A stretch of 64,000 bases of DNA from positions 1,808,001-1,872,000 of the forward strand of contig NZ_PDJO01000001.1 of the NCBI RefSeq assembly GCF_002563775.1, given 5' to 3'. Numbering within the stretch: the first letter of the stretch is position 1; each line of letters starts with the position of its first letter. Position numbers and translations under genes: made by a program. The notes below the pieces were generated by a model. That model made no database searches. It was not told the origin of the DNA and saw only the letters and a program-made list of their open reading frames with translations. Below, piece after piece: positions 25,487-34,791 of this stretch. This DNA is from Thioclava sp. ES.031 (lineage in GTDB: Bacteria; Pseudomonadota; Alphaproteobacteria; Rhodobacterales; Rhodobacteraceae).

Positions 25487-26584
25487 TCAGAAGCTAACGC
25501 CAACGCGCAGACCCGCGCCCCAACCGTCATTGCCGGAGAAGTCGGTTTGGACGCCCGGCGGAAGCGTGGTTTTCGCGTCGCCGATATCGACGTAGCGCAG
25601 ACCGCCAGTGATCTTGATGTTGTCGGTCGCCTGATAGCTCGCAGCGAAGGACACCGATTTGTAACCATCGGTCGGGCCCAAGTTGCCGACGGTGCCGCCC
25701 TGGTGCTTCTCGTAGCCGAACATGATCGCGCCCGACCATTGGTCGGTAAAGCGGCGGCCCAGGCCGATGTTGTAGGTGATCGTGTTGTTCGCGTAGTCGA
25801 CGAGCGAGTCACCCGAGGTCGCCATCTGGTAGCCCAGCGGGGTGATGTCGAATTGCTTCCAATGCACCCAGCGGACGGAGCCCATAACCAGAGTATCTTT
25901 CGCGATACCGGTTTGGAACTCGAGGTTCACCGATTCCGGAACCGTCGTCGAGAAGGGGGCGCTCGGCGAGCCATTCTCGGTCACGGAGAACTCGTGCTCG
26001 ATCTTCGAATTGTAGGTCAGCGCCACGCGGGCGGCGATCTCGGGCTTCTCCCAAGCCGCACCGACCACATACCCGAAATCGGTCTCGTCCGACGTGGACA
26101 TGGAGTAGCCGAGAGCCGGCAAGGTCACGTGCCCTTGGACGCTTTCGCTGCGCAGACCGCCATAAACCGAGACGTTGTTCGGCATTTTATAGCGTACGAG
26201 GGCGGTGACTGCGGACGATTTGATCGAGGCCTTCGAGCCTGCGATCGGGTAATCTGCAAGCGGATTGCCGGTGGCGCCTGCGGGGTAGTTCACTTTCGCG
26301 CCGACGGGCTGGTCGAAGATGACTGCGAGATCCCACTGGTCGTTGAGCTGCTGCTTGTAACCAAGGCTCACCGTGCCGTAGCCCGGAGCCATGTCGCCCG
26401 AGTTCGAGTTGTTGAGCGGGTAGGTGCCCGACACATCCGGGTTGAAACCGCCTACGCTGAATTCAGCGTAATTGCCCTGCTCGAACAGGATGCCGACCGA
26501 TTGCGTCGAGCGCTCCACCCCGCCCGCATGGGCCGCGCCTGCCCCAATCGCGAGTGCGGCCATCGAAGTCATCACACGTTTCAT
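25487..26584 (-). CDS. OmpP1/FadL-family outer-membrane transporter
   Basis: About 365 residues, somewhat short for FadL. The signal peptide (MKRVMTSMAALAIGAGAAHA) is followed by the N-terminal hatch sequence GVERSTQSVGILFEQGNYAEFSVG and long amphipathic strands ending in SF. FadL proteins admit long-chain fatty acids or hydrophobic aromatics. AGAGGAAC precedes the ATG. A MerR-type palindrome about 170 bases upstream suggests control with acyl-CoA degradation. Confidence 0.87.
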   Translation of the reverse strand: MKRVMTSMAALAIGAGAAHAGGVERSTQSVGILFEQGNYAEFSVGGFNPDVSGTYPLNNSNSGDMAPGYGTVSLGYKQQLNDQWDLAVIFDQPVGAKVNYPAGATGNPLADYPIAGSKASIKSSAVTALVRYKMPNNVSVYGGLRSESVQGHVTLPALGYSMSTSDETDFGYVVGAAWEKPEIAARVALTYNSKIEHEFSVTENGSPSAPFSTTVPESVNLEFQTGIAKDTLVMGSVRWVHWKQFDITPLGYQMATSGDSLVDYANNTITYNIGLGRRFTDQWSGAIMFGYEKHQGGTVGNLGPTDGYKSVSFAASYQATDNIKITGGLRYVDIGDAKTTLPPGVQTDFSGNDGWGAGLRVGVSF

Positions 26585-26690
26585 AATGTTCCTCTTCCCT
26601 AACGTGTCCCGAAGGAGATCCAAACGTCCCGACGGAATTCCTTTTGGCGACGCTATCACCCGGAAGGTGTAAATCAATCTGCGCATCACG

Positions 26691-26765
26691 GTGACGTCAC
26701 GTTCTGTTGCCGGCTTGCCATCAAAAACGTGTCTTCGGGGCCACTCGAAGGTGACGTTTACGTCA
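26691..26765. promoter_or_regulatory. Two TGACGT-type palindromes upstream of the FadL gene
   Basis: GTGACGTCAC at 26691-26700 and TGACGT-TT-ACGTCA at 26752-26765 are perfect palindromes about 61 bases apart centre to centre, about 110-180 bases upstream of the FadL start. The second resembles the ACGT-N2-ACGT layout of MerR-family LiuR operators that control branched-chain and fatty-acid degradation genes. Assignment to LiuR is inference. Confidence 0.5.
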
Positions 26766-26783
26766 AGTTCTGAACTGAAAAGT

Positions 26784-26990
26784 TTAGAAACTCTTGGAAA
26801 GCTTGAGAATCGCGAGCAGGCCGAGCCAGAGAGCCGCGCCGAAAAGCGCGACCAAAAACGCACTCCAAAGCGTGGCGCGTGGAGCTGGCAGATGTGGCGG
26901 CCCGTCGGTCTTGCGCGCTTGCAACGATTTCCCGGGAGGCGGAGGCTGTCTGCGCTTTGCACGCGGGGGATCTTCAGGAGCGCGGGCCAT
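26784..26990 (-). CDS. Small single-span membrane protein, hypothetical
   Basis: 68 residues: a Pro/Arg/Lys-rich cytoplasmic-looking N-terminus (about 1-38) and one transmembrane helix (SAFLVALFGAALWLGLLAIL, residues 43-62) ending in KLSKSF. The ATG has GAGG six bases upstream. It sits between the FadL promoter and a divergent FemAB-like gene. Charge pattern and ribosome site support a real gene; function unknown. Confidence 0.6.
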   Translation of the reverse strand: MARAPEDPPRAKRRQPPPPGKSLQARKTDGPPHLPAPRATLWSAFLVALFGAALWLGLLAILKLSKSF

Positions 26991-27054
26991 TTTCGCCTCA
27001 GGGTTGTCATGTTTCGCGTCGTCATTAACCCCAGCTTAGGTAAAGCAAGCCTTA

Positions 27055-27957
27055 ATGGCGGCGATGAAACCTATCCGTCTCACGCAATTGTCAGGCCCCG
27101 ATGCGGGCTGGGATCGGGCGTTGCGCGCGCTTGCGCCCGGGCACCCGCCAGCCTTTCAGCAAGCGGCACTCTATGGGACGCTTGCTGCCGCGCGGGGGCG
27201 GCGCGTCCTGCGGCTCGAGATCACGCATGAGGGCAGTCGGATCGCACTGGCCCAGATGATCGGGCGCGGTGGGCTTTGGCTCTTGTCGCGCGGGCCGGTT
27301 TTCGCTCCGGGCCTAGATCGCTCTCTCCAAATCGCGGTGCTGCGCCGGATCGCGCGCCGATGGGGGATCACCCTTGCGACGCCGGACGCGCCGCTGGCCG
27401 GGGTCGGGCTGGTCCCGCTGATCACGTCCCGCCACCACGCGCTTTGGTCCTTGCACCCCGAGACGGAGGCACTGCGCGCCGGACTGGCCGGAAAATGGCG
27501 CAATCGCTTGGCGGCGGCGGAGCGCGCGGGGCTTCAGGTGAGGTTAGAGCCCGAGATCGACTGGCTTCTCTCCGCCGATGCCGCGCAGCAACGGGCGCGT
27601 GGCTACCGCGCCTTGCCGCCCGGCTTCACCCGCGCCTGGGCGGATCACGGTCCGGCGGATCTCCTCGCGCTGCGCATCGAGGATGCCACGGGGCAGCGCC
27701 TCGCGGGTGGCATCTTCCTGCTCCATGGCGACGGGGCGAGCTATCACATCGGCTGGACCGGGCCGCAGGGGCGCGCGTCGGGCGCGCATAATCTGATGCT
27801 CTGGCACGCGGCGCTGCGGCTGAAAGCGCGCGGCATCCGACAGCTCGATCTGGGCGCGGTGGATAGCGAGGACGGGGCAGGGCGGATGCACTTCAAACTG
27901 GGCACCGGCGCGCAGCCTCACAGCCTTGGGGCGACCCTGTGGGTGCTGCCCGGTTAA
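27055..27957 (+). CDS. FemAB/GNAT-fold aminoacyl- or acetyltransferase-like protein
   Basis: 300 residues with the tandem GNAT arrangement of the FemX/lipid II:glycine glycyltransferase-like group (WRNRLAAAERAGLQVRLE near residue 145, then YHIGWTGPQGRASGAHNLMLWHAALRLKARGIRQLDLGAVD near 225-265). Such proteins transfer aminoacyl or acyl groups, but in Gram-negatives their roles are mostly undefined. The ATG pair MAAM gives two possible starts three codons apart. It stands alone; substrate unknown. Confidence 0.75.
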   Translation: MAAMKPIRLTQLSGPDAGWDRALRALAPGHPPAFQQAALYGTLAAARGRRVLRLEITHEGSRIALAQMIGRGGLWLLSRGPVFAPGLDRSLQIAVLRRIARRWGITLATPDAPLAGVGLVPLITSRHHALWSLHPETEALRAGLAGKWRNRLAAAERAGLQVRLEPEIDWLLSADAAQQRARGYRALPPGFTRAWADHGPADLLALRIEDATGQRLAGGIFLLHGDGASYHIGWTGPQGRASGAHNLMLWHAALRLKARGIRQLDLGAVDSEDGAGRMHFKLGTGAQPHSLGATLWVLPG

Positions 27958-27995
27958 CCCTTCTCCTTGAGGAAAATATCCCCGCCGGAGGCTCC

Positions 27996-28985
27996 TCAGC
28001 CCGCCGCAGGCGCACCGCCGGACTGTCGCGCATGGAAGATGAAGCCGAGGAAATTCAGCAGCACTTGCGCAGCAAGGATCGGGGTGGAGCCGGTGGGGTC
28101 GTAATCGGGGGCGACCTCGACCAGATCGATGCCCACGACCTCGTGCCGCTTCGCCACGCCCTGCAGGATCTCCAGCACCTCGTAATAGAGAAACCCGCCA
28201 TGGCTCGGCGTCCCGGTGCCGGGCGCGATCGAGGGATCGAACCCGTCGATATCGATCGTGACATAGATCCGCGCGCCGTCCGGGATACGGGCCAGCACGC
28301 CCTCGGCCCCCAGCTTGCGGACCTGCCGCACGCTCAGGAAATCGTCGCCCATCGCGCGGGCGGCGTCATAGCCCTCCTTCGAGGTCGAGGAGACGTTGCG
28401 AATGCCGAGCGCGGTGATCCCCGAGACATACCCTTTCTCGGCGGCGCGGCGCATCGGGTTGCCGTGCCCTTGGGTGACGCCGTGCCGCTCGTCCACGAAA
28501 TCGAGATGGGCGTCGATCTGCAGGATATGGATCGGGCCCTTCTCAGCGCAATCGGCCTCGAAGGCGCGGATGCAGGGGATATTGATCGAGTGATCGCCGC
28601 CGATCACCACCGGCAGCGCTCCCGCCTTCAGCATCGCCCGCACGCCGGTCTCGATATTGGCATGGCTCTTTACCGTGTCGGTATGGACGATGTCGGCATC
28701 GCCGATATCGACGATCGTGACCTCCGGCCCGAGATAGGTCGCGTCATCCTCGTGATCGTAAGCCCCGGCATGGCCGAAGGAGAACAGGGTCGAGGCCTCG
28801 CGCACCGCCCGCGGCCCGAACCGCGCGCCGGGGCGGAACTGCGTGCCGAAATCGAAGGGCGCGCCCATCACCGCCACATCGGCCTCGATCGCATCCCAAT
28901 CGGCCACGTAAGCGCGCTTGCCGAAAGTGGAAATCCCCACGAAGGGCAGGTTCAGCCGCCCCGATTCATATCCATGTCCCGCCAT
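27996..28985 (-). CDS. speB: Agmatinase
   Basis: About 329 residues with intact ureohydrolase metal motifs: IGGDHSINIP near residue 140, QIDAHLDFVDERHG near 164 and TIDIDGFDPSIAPGTGTPSHGG near 248. Agmatinases convert agmatine to putrescine and urea. The N-terminal GAPFDFGTQFRPGARFGPRAVREAS block is canonical. Start MAGHGY is chosen because AGGAGG lies four bases upstream. It is a better fit to true agmatinase than the gene at 17-985. Confidence 0.88.
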   Translation of the reverse strand: MAGHGYESGRLNLPFVGISTFGKRAYVADWDAIEADVAVMGAPFDFGTQFRPGARFGPRAVREASTLFSFGHAGAYDHEDDATYLGPEVTIVDIGDADIVHTDTVKSHANIETGVRAMLKAGALPVVIGGDHSINIPCIRAFEADCAEKGPIHILQIDAHLDFVDERHGVTQGHGNPMRRAAEKGYVSGITALGIRNVSSTSKEGYDAARAMGDDFLSVRQVRKLGAEGVLARIPDGARIYVTIDIDGFDPSIAPGTGTPSHGGFLYYEVLEILQGVAKRHEVVGIDLVEVAPDYDPTGSTPILAAQVLLNFLGFIFHARQSGGAPAAG

Positions 28986-29092
28986 CTTGCCTCCTGACAC
29001 CCTGTCGCACCTCGGACAGCTTTTCGCCGCGCGCGAAATATTGCAAGCTTCTGCGCGACCGAAACGATTTTCCGATTGCCCGAGGAGAGCGC

Positions 29093-30055
29093 ATGTCCTT
29101 CGCCCCGCCCAAGATGACGCCCAAGGGCCTGTTTCGCCGCACCCCGCCCGCGATGTTCCCGCCCGTGCTGGGGCTGATGGGCCTCGGGATCGCGTGGCGG
29201 CGCGGCGTCGGGCAATTCGCGCTGCCGCCCGATCTGGCGGAGCTGTTTCTGGGCGCGGTGACGCTGCTCGCGCTGTTCACGCTGATAGCCTATGGCGCGA
29301 AGGTGGTGCGGCGTCCGGGCGTGGTGTTCGAGGATCTGCGCGTGCTGCCCGGGCGCGCGGGGCTCGCCGCGGGAACGCTGACGATCTACCTGATTGCGGC
29401 TTCGCTTGCGCCTTATGGCGGGCTGGCAGCGATCGTCTTCTGGCTGGGCGTGGTCGTCCATCTGGGGCTGATTGCGGCGGTGATTTACACGCTCGCAACC
29501 GGCCCGGCGGAGCAGCGCCGCGTCAATCCGACATGGCAGCTGACCTTCTCGGGCTGGATCGTCGGCGCAGTGGCGGGGGTGATCCTCGGGCTCGATACGG
29601 TGGCGCTGGTGATGTTCTGGGTCGCGATGCTGTCGGCGGTCGTGATCTGGATGATCTCGCTGCAGCAATTCTCGCGCGAGCGCGTGCCTGCGCCGCTGCG
29701 CCCGCTGCTCGCCATTCACCTTGCGCCGGCCGCTCTGATCGGCACCGTGGCGAGCGCGTTCGGCGCGATGGGGATCGCGCAGGCGATGGCGATCCTCGCG
29801 GCGGCTTTCCTTCTGGCGCTGGTCGTGTCGATACGCTGGCTGCTCGCGGGGGGCTTCTCGCCGCTCTGGGGGGCGTTCACATTCCCGGCAGCGGCGACGG
29901 CGGGGTGCTGGCTTGCGCTTGGCGGAGTCTGGGCGCTGCCCGGCGCGCTGATGCTGACGGCGGCGACGCTGATCGTGGTGCCGATCGCGCTGAAAGTGCT
30001 GCAGCTTTGGGCGAAGGGTCAGCTTGCGATGAAGACCAACGCCGCGATTGCGTGA
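29093..30055 (+). CDS. TehA/SLAC1-like membrane transporter
   Basis: 320 residues with about ten hydrophobic segments. The N-terminal TPPAMFPPVLGLMGLGIAWR and the following pattern match the TehA/SLAC1 (voltage-dependent anion channel) family, linked to tellurite tolerance and dicarboxylate or anion flux. GAGGAGAG precedes the ATG. It is divergent from the agmatinase gene, with 107 bases between starts. Transported ion unknown. Confidence 0.82.
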   Translation: MSFAPPKMTPKGLFRRTPPAMFPPVLGLMGLGIAWRRGVGQFALPPDLAELFLGAVTLLALFTLIAYGAKVVRRPGVVFEDLRVLPGRAGLAAGTLTIYLIAASLAPYGGLAAIVFWLGVVVHLGLIAAVIYTLATGPAEQRRVNPTWQLTFSGWIVGAVAGVILGLDTVALVMFWVAMLSAVVIWMISLQQFSRERVPAPLRPLLAIHLAPAALIGTVASAFGAMGIAQAMAILAAAFLLALVVSIRWLLAGGFSPLWGAFTFPAAATAGCWLALGGVWALPGALMLTAATLIVVPIALKVLQLWAKGQLAMKTNAAIA

Positions 30056-31804
<1,749 letters not shown>

Positions 31805-31998
31805 GGGGTCGATCGCGCACGGTTAAGATCCTCTCGGGGCGTCGGTTTCGGCTGTCGCCTTGAAGAGGGAGATGCTCGGAACAGGACAGCAGTCACTGAA
31901 GCAAGCTGATGCGGGGTTACGGCGTCTGCATCAGTTTTGCGAAATGCGATGTCTCAGCGAAGGAGGGCGGTGTGGATGCGACGCCCTCTACACAGCCA

Positions 31999-32904
31999 TC
32001 ACCAAACGCTCGAAAGCTGTTCGAAGAGGGCGGCAATTACCGGGTGATCTTTTCGGTCTTCCAGCGTCTGGATGACAAGGCATGCCGGGACGCGCAGTTC
32101 CTCACATACGGCGAGCCCGAAAGTTTGCCGTTGATGCAAGGCGACCGACTCTCGGCACAGGCTCAGTCCGACGCCCGAGCGGACCATCTCGAGCATCGAG
32201 GCTTCCTGATCGACCATCGCCACCGAATTCTGCACGCAGCCATGCGCGTCGAAAATTCGTTTCAGCAGCCGATTATGCACCGACGTCGGGGAGGTGCCGA
32301 TCCAAGGCAGGCTGGCCAGCTGAGCCCAGTCTGCACCGGCGACGCGCGCGTCCCATCCGACCGGCGCAATGACGCGGTAGTCGAAGTCAGCGAGTTTCCT
32401 GCTATGCAGCGGTCGCTCTGCGGGGATGCTGTCCACCGCGTCGGGCGAGGTCAGGTAGAAGCCGACATCGATCTGCTGGCGCGTCAGTTTCTCGAGGATC
32501 TCGCCGCTGACGCCATGTATCAGTTCCGTGCTGATATTGGGGTGCTCTGCGCCAAGACGGCTCAGCAGGCGACCGAGGCGAATGAATTCCGGATCGACGA
32601 TGGTGCCGATCTTCAGCTTTCCCGACACCTGACCGCACTGCTTGCTGGCGCAGCGGCGGAACTCGGCCATTGCGTTGAGCACCTGCTCGGCCTTTGGCAG
32701 CATCGCGATTCCGTCCGGAGTGAGGTCCAGACCGCGTGGCGTGCGCTTGAACAGCGTGATGCCGGTCTCTTCGCTCAGTCGCTTGATCTGATGACTGATC
32801 GCTGGCTGCGTGAGGTTGAGCACCTCCGCCGCGCGAGAGACGCTGCCCTCGCGGGCCACCGTCGCGAAGGCCAGAATACTGTTTAGGTTCGAGAATCTTT
32901 CCAT
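31999..32904 (-). CDS. LysR-family regulator, divergent from the DMSP-like cluster
   Basis: 301 residues with the N-terminal winged helix-turn-helix (ILAFATVAREGSVSRAAEVLNLTQPAISHQIKRLSEETGITLFKR) and a LysR substrate domain. It is divergent from the GMC dehydrogenase, CaiB and BCCT genes and is their likely regulator. By context it would correspond to DddR, the LysR regulator of DMSP clusters. An 8-3-8 palindrome covers the bases up to and into its start codon, so self-repression or mRNA hairpin control is plausible. Confidence 0.9.
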   Translation of the reverse strand: MERFSNLNSILAFATVAREGSVSRAAEVLNLTQPAISHQIKRLSEETGITLFKRTPRGLDLTPDGIAMLPKAEQVLNAMAEFRRCASKQCGQVSGKLKIGTIVDPEFIRLGRLLSRLGAEHPNISTELIHGVSGEILEKLTRQQIDVGFYLTSPDAVDSIPAERPLHSRKLADFDYRVIAPVGWDARVAGADWAQLASLPWIGTSPTSVHNRLLKRIFDAHGCVQNSVAMVDQEASMLEMVRSGVGLSLCRESVALHQRQTFGLAVCEELRVPACLVIQTLEDRKDHPVIAALFEQLSSVW

Positions 32905-32921
32905 ATTAGGAAACCTAATAT
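32903..32921. promoter_or_regulatory. Perfect palindrome at the LysR start codon
   Basis: ATATTAGG-AAA-CCTAATAT, 8-3-8 inverted repeat, whose last bases overlap the ATG of the LysR gene on the minus strand. It includes the only AGG that could act as its ribosome site. It fits a LysR T-N11-A box and would also form an mRNA hairpin. Confidence 0.65.
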
Positions 32922-32939
32922 CACGCTGAAAAATTTGTC

Positions 32940-32949
32940 ATTAGCTAAT
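32940..32949. promoter_or_regulatory. Second palindrome ATTAGCTAAT
   Basis: A 10-base perfect palindrome sharing ATTAG/CTAAT with the site at 32903-32921, centred about 32 bases away (three helical turns). A LysR tetramer could bind both, bending the divergent promoter. Confidence 0.45.
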
Positions 32950-33000
32950 TCCACATAAGCTTCTTAGGCCTTTGCGAAGTTGCTGCGCTGGGAGGAGCGT

Positions 33001-33087
33001 ATGGCACTCGAAAGGCCCCTGCGTGCGGGGCGTTTTTCCGGGTGTCCTGTCATCTCTGGTGCTGCGGGACAGACCAGGAGGACATAG
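33001..33087 (+). CDS. Putative 28-residue leader peptide upstream of the GMC dehydrogenase
   Basis: An ATG at 33001 follows GGGAGGAG with good spacing. The frame runs 28 codons ([12 protein letters not shown] through QTRRT) to a TAG at 33085-33087, two bases before the dehydrogenase ATG. Its own AGGAGG-containing 3' end is the ribosome site of the next gene, so translation would be coupled. A terminator-like hairpin lies inside it. It may be a chance frame; the strong ribosome site is the main support. Confidence 0.4.
   Translation: MALERPLRAGRFSGCPVISGAAGQTRRT
33014..33037 (+). terminator. Terminator-like hairpin in the dehydrogenase leader
   Basis: GCCCC (33015-33019) pairs with GGGGC (33027-33031) around a seven-base loop, followed by GTTTTT at 33032-33037. 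It stands between a divergent promoter and the dehydrogenase, where an ordinary end-of-gene terminator is not expected, so it may be an attenuator or a relic. Confidence 0.55.
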
Positions 33088-33089
33088 CC

Positions 33090-34754
33090 ATGCCGAATAC
33101 TCAGACGGAGTTTGACTACATCGTGATCGGTGGGGGCTCTGCGGGATGTCTTCTGGCCAACCGGCTGAGCGCGGATCCGGCCAACCGGGTGTTGCTGCTC
33201 GAAGCGGGGAAGGCGGATACCTATCCGTGGATCCATATCCCGGTCGGCTATCTCTATTGCATCGGCAATCCGCGCACCGACTGGATGTATAACACCGAGC
33301 CCGACAAGGGGCTCAACGGGCGTATCCTGCGGTATCCGCGCGGCAAGACGCTGGGCGGGTGCTCGTCGATCAACGGCATGATCTACATGCGCGGCCAGTC
33401 GCGTGACTATGACAACTGGGCGCGGCTGAGCGGTGAGGAGGAATGGGGCTGGGAGGCCTCCCTGCGCGACTTCAAGGCCCATGAAGATCATTGCAAGCTC
33501 GATGACGGCGCCGATCCGGCGACCGGAGAGAATGGCCGGTTTTCCGATATGCACGGCCATGGCGGGGAATGGCGCGTCGAGAAGCAGCGCCTGCGTTGGG
33601 ACGTGCTGGACAGTTTCGCGGATGCGGCGGTTGAGGCCGGGATCGAGAAGACGGACGATTTCAACAGCGGCGACAATGCGGGCGTTGGCTATTTCGATGT
33701 GAACCAGCGCTCTGGCTGGCGGTGGAATAGCTCGAAAGCCTTTCTGAGACCTGCGAAAGCCCGCGCCAATCTGACGGTCTGGACCGAGGCGCAGGTCGAA
33801 AAGCTCACCTTTGAGAAAGACGCGAACGGCACGCCGCGCTGCACGGGTGCCCGCGTCAATCGGAACGGGCAGAGCACGACCGTCAGCGCGAAGACTGAAA
33901 CGCTGCTGTCGGCAGGCGCGATCAATTCGCCGAAGATCCTGCAGCTGTCGGGCATCGGGCCTGCGGAGCTGCTGCAATCGCATGGGATCGAGGTGCTGCG
34001 GGATGCGCCTGTGGGGGAGAACCTGCAGGACCACCTGCAGATCCGTGCCGTCTACAAGGTCAAAGGCACGCGCACGCTCAACACCCTGGCCGGAAACCTT
34101 TGGGGCAAGGCGATGATCGGCGCGGAATATCTGCTGAAACGCTCTGGCCCGATGAGCATGTCGCCCAGCCAGCTTGGCGCCTTCACGCGGTCCGATGCCG
34201 GGCGCAGCTACGCCAATCTCGAATATCACGTGCAGCCCCTCAGCCTCGAAGCTTTCGGCGAGGATCTGCATGACTTCCCGGCGATGACGGTCAGCGTCTG
34301 CAACCTCAACCCGACGAGCCGGGGCCATGTGCGCATCCGGTCGGCGAATTTCCGGGATGCGCCGATGATTTCGCCCAATTACCTCGCCACCGAGGATGAC
34401 CGGAAGGTTGCCGCAGACAGCCTGCGGCAGGTGCGCGAGATCATGTCGCAGCCCGCGATGAAGGCCTACGAGCCCGAGGAATTCAAACCCGGGCCGCAAT
34501 ATCAAAGCGATGAAGAACTCGCCAAACTGGCCGGCGACATCGCGAACACGATCTTCCACCCTGTCGGTACGGTGAAGATGGGGCGCGCGGATGACGAAAC
34601 CGCCGTGCTCGACCCGCATCTGCGCGTCAAAGGCGTCACCGGTCTGCGCGTCGTCGACGCCAGCGTCATGCCCGAGATCACCAGCGGCAACACCAATTCC
34701 CCGACCTTGATGATCGCCGAAAAAGCGGCCCGCTGGGTTCTTGCCGGCCGATAG
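33090..34754 (+). CDS. dddA: GMC-family FAD-dependent alcohol dehydrogenase (DddA-like)
   Basis: 554 residues with the FAD-binding [17 protein letters not shown] at the N-terminus, the GMC signature [19 protein letters not shown] near residue 90 and the catalytic His in [11 protein letters not shown] near 490. Relatives include choline dehydrogenase. Followed directly by a DddD-like gene, it matches DddA of Halomonas DMSP clusters, a flavin dehydrogenase that oxidises 3-hydroxypropionate to malonate semialdehyde. AGGAGG lies upstream of the ATG. Choline or another alcohol remains possible; the symbol rests on context. Confidence 0.72.
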   Translation: MPNTQTEFDYIVIGGGSAGCLLANRLSADPANRVLLLEAGKADTYPWIHIPVGYLYCIGNPRTDWMYNTEPDKGLNGRILRYPRGKTLGGCSSINGMIYMRGQSRDYDNWARLSGEEEWGWEASLRDFKAHEDHCKLDDGADPATGENGRFSDMHGHGGEWRVEKQRLRWDVLDSFADAAVEAGIEKTDDFNSGDNAGVGYFDVNQRSGWRWNSSKAFLRPAKARANLTVWTEAQVEKLTFEKDANGTPRCTGARVNRNGQSTTVSAKTETLLSAGAINSPKILQLSGIGPAELLQSHGIEVLRDAPVGENLQDHLQIRAVYKVKGTRTLNTLAGNLWGKAMIGAEYLLKRSGPMSMSPSQLGAFTRSDAGRSYANLEYHVQPLSLEAFGEDLHDFPAMTVSVCNLNPTSRGHVRIRSANFRDAPMISPNYLATEDDRKVAADSLRQVREIMSQPAMKAYEPEEFKPGPQYQSDEELAKLAGDIANTIFHPVGTVKMGRADDETAVLDPHLRVKGVTGLRVVDASVMPEITSGNTNSPTLMIAEKAARWVLAGR

Positions 34755-34791
34755 GCCGTTGCCTTGCGTCTTTTTGCCCTCTGGAGAGAAC

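Noticed and set aside
31805-31998. Short plus-strand frames after guaB
   Set aside because: They run into the antisense of the LysR gene and show no domain or ribosome site.
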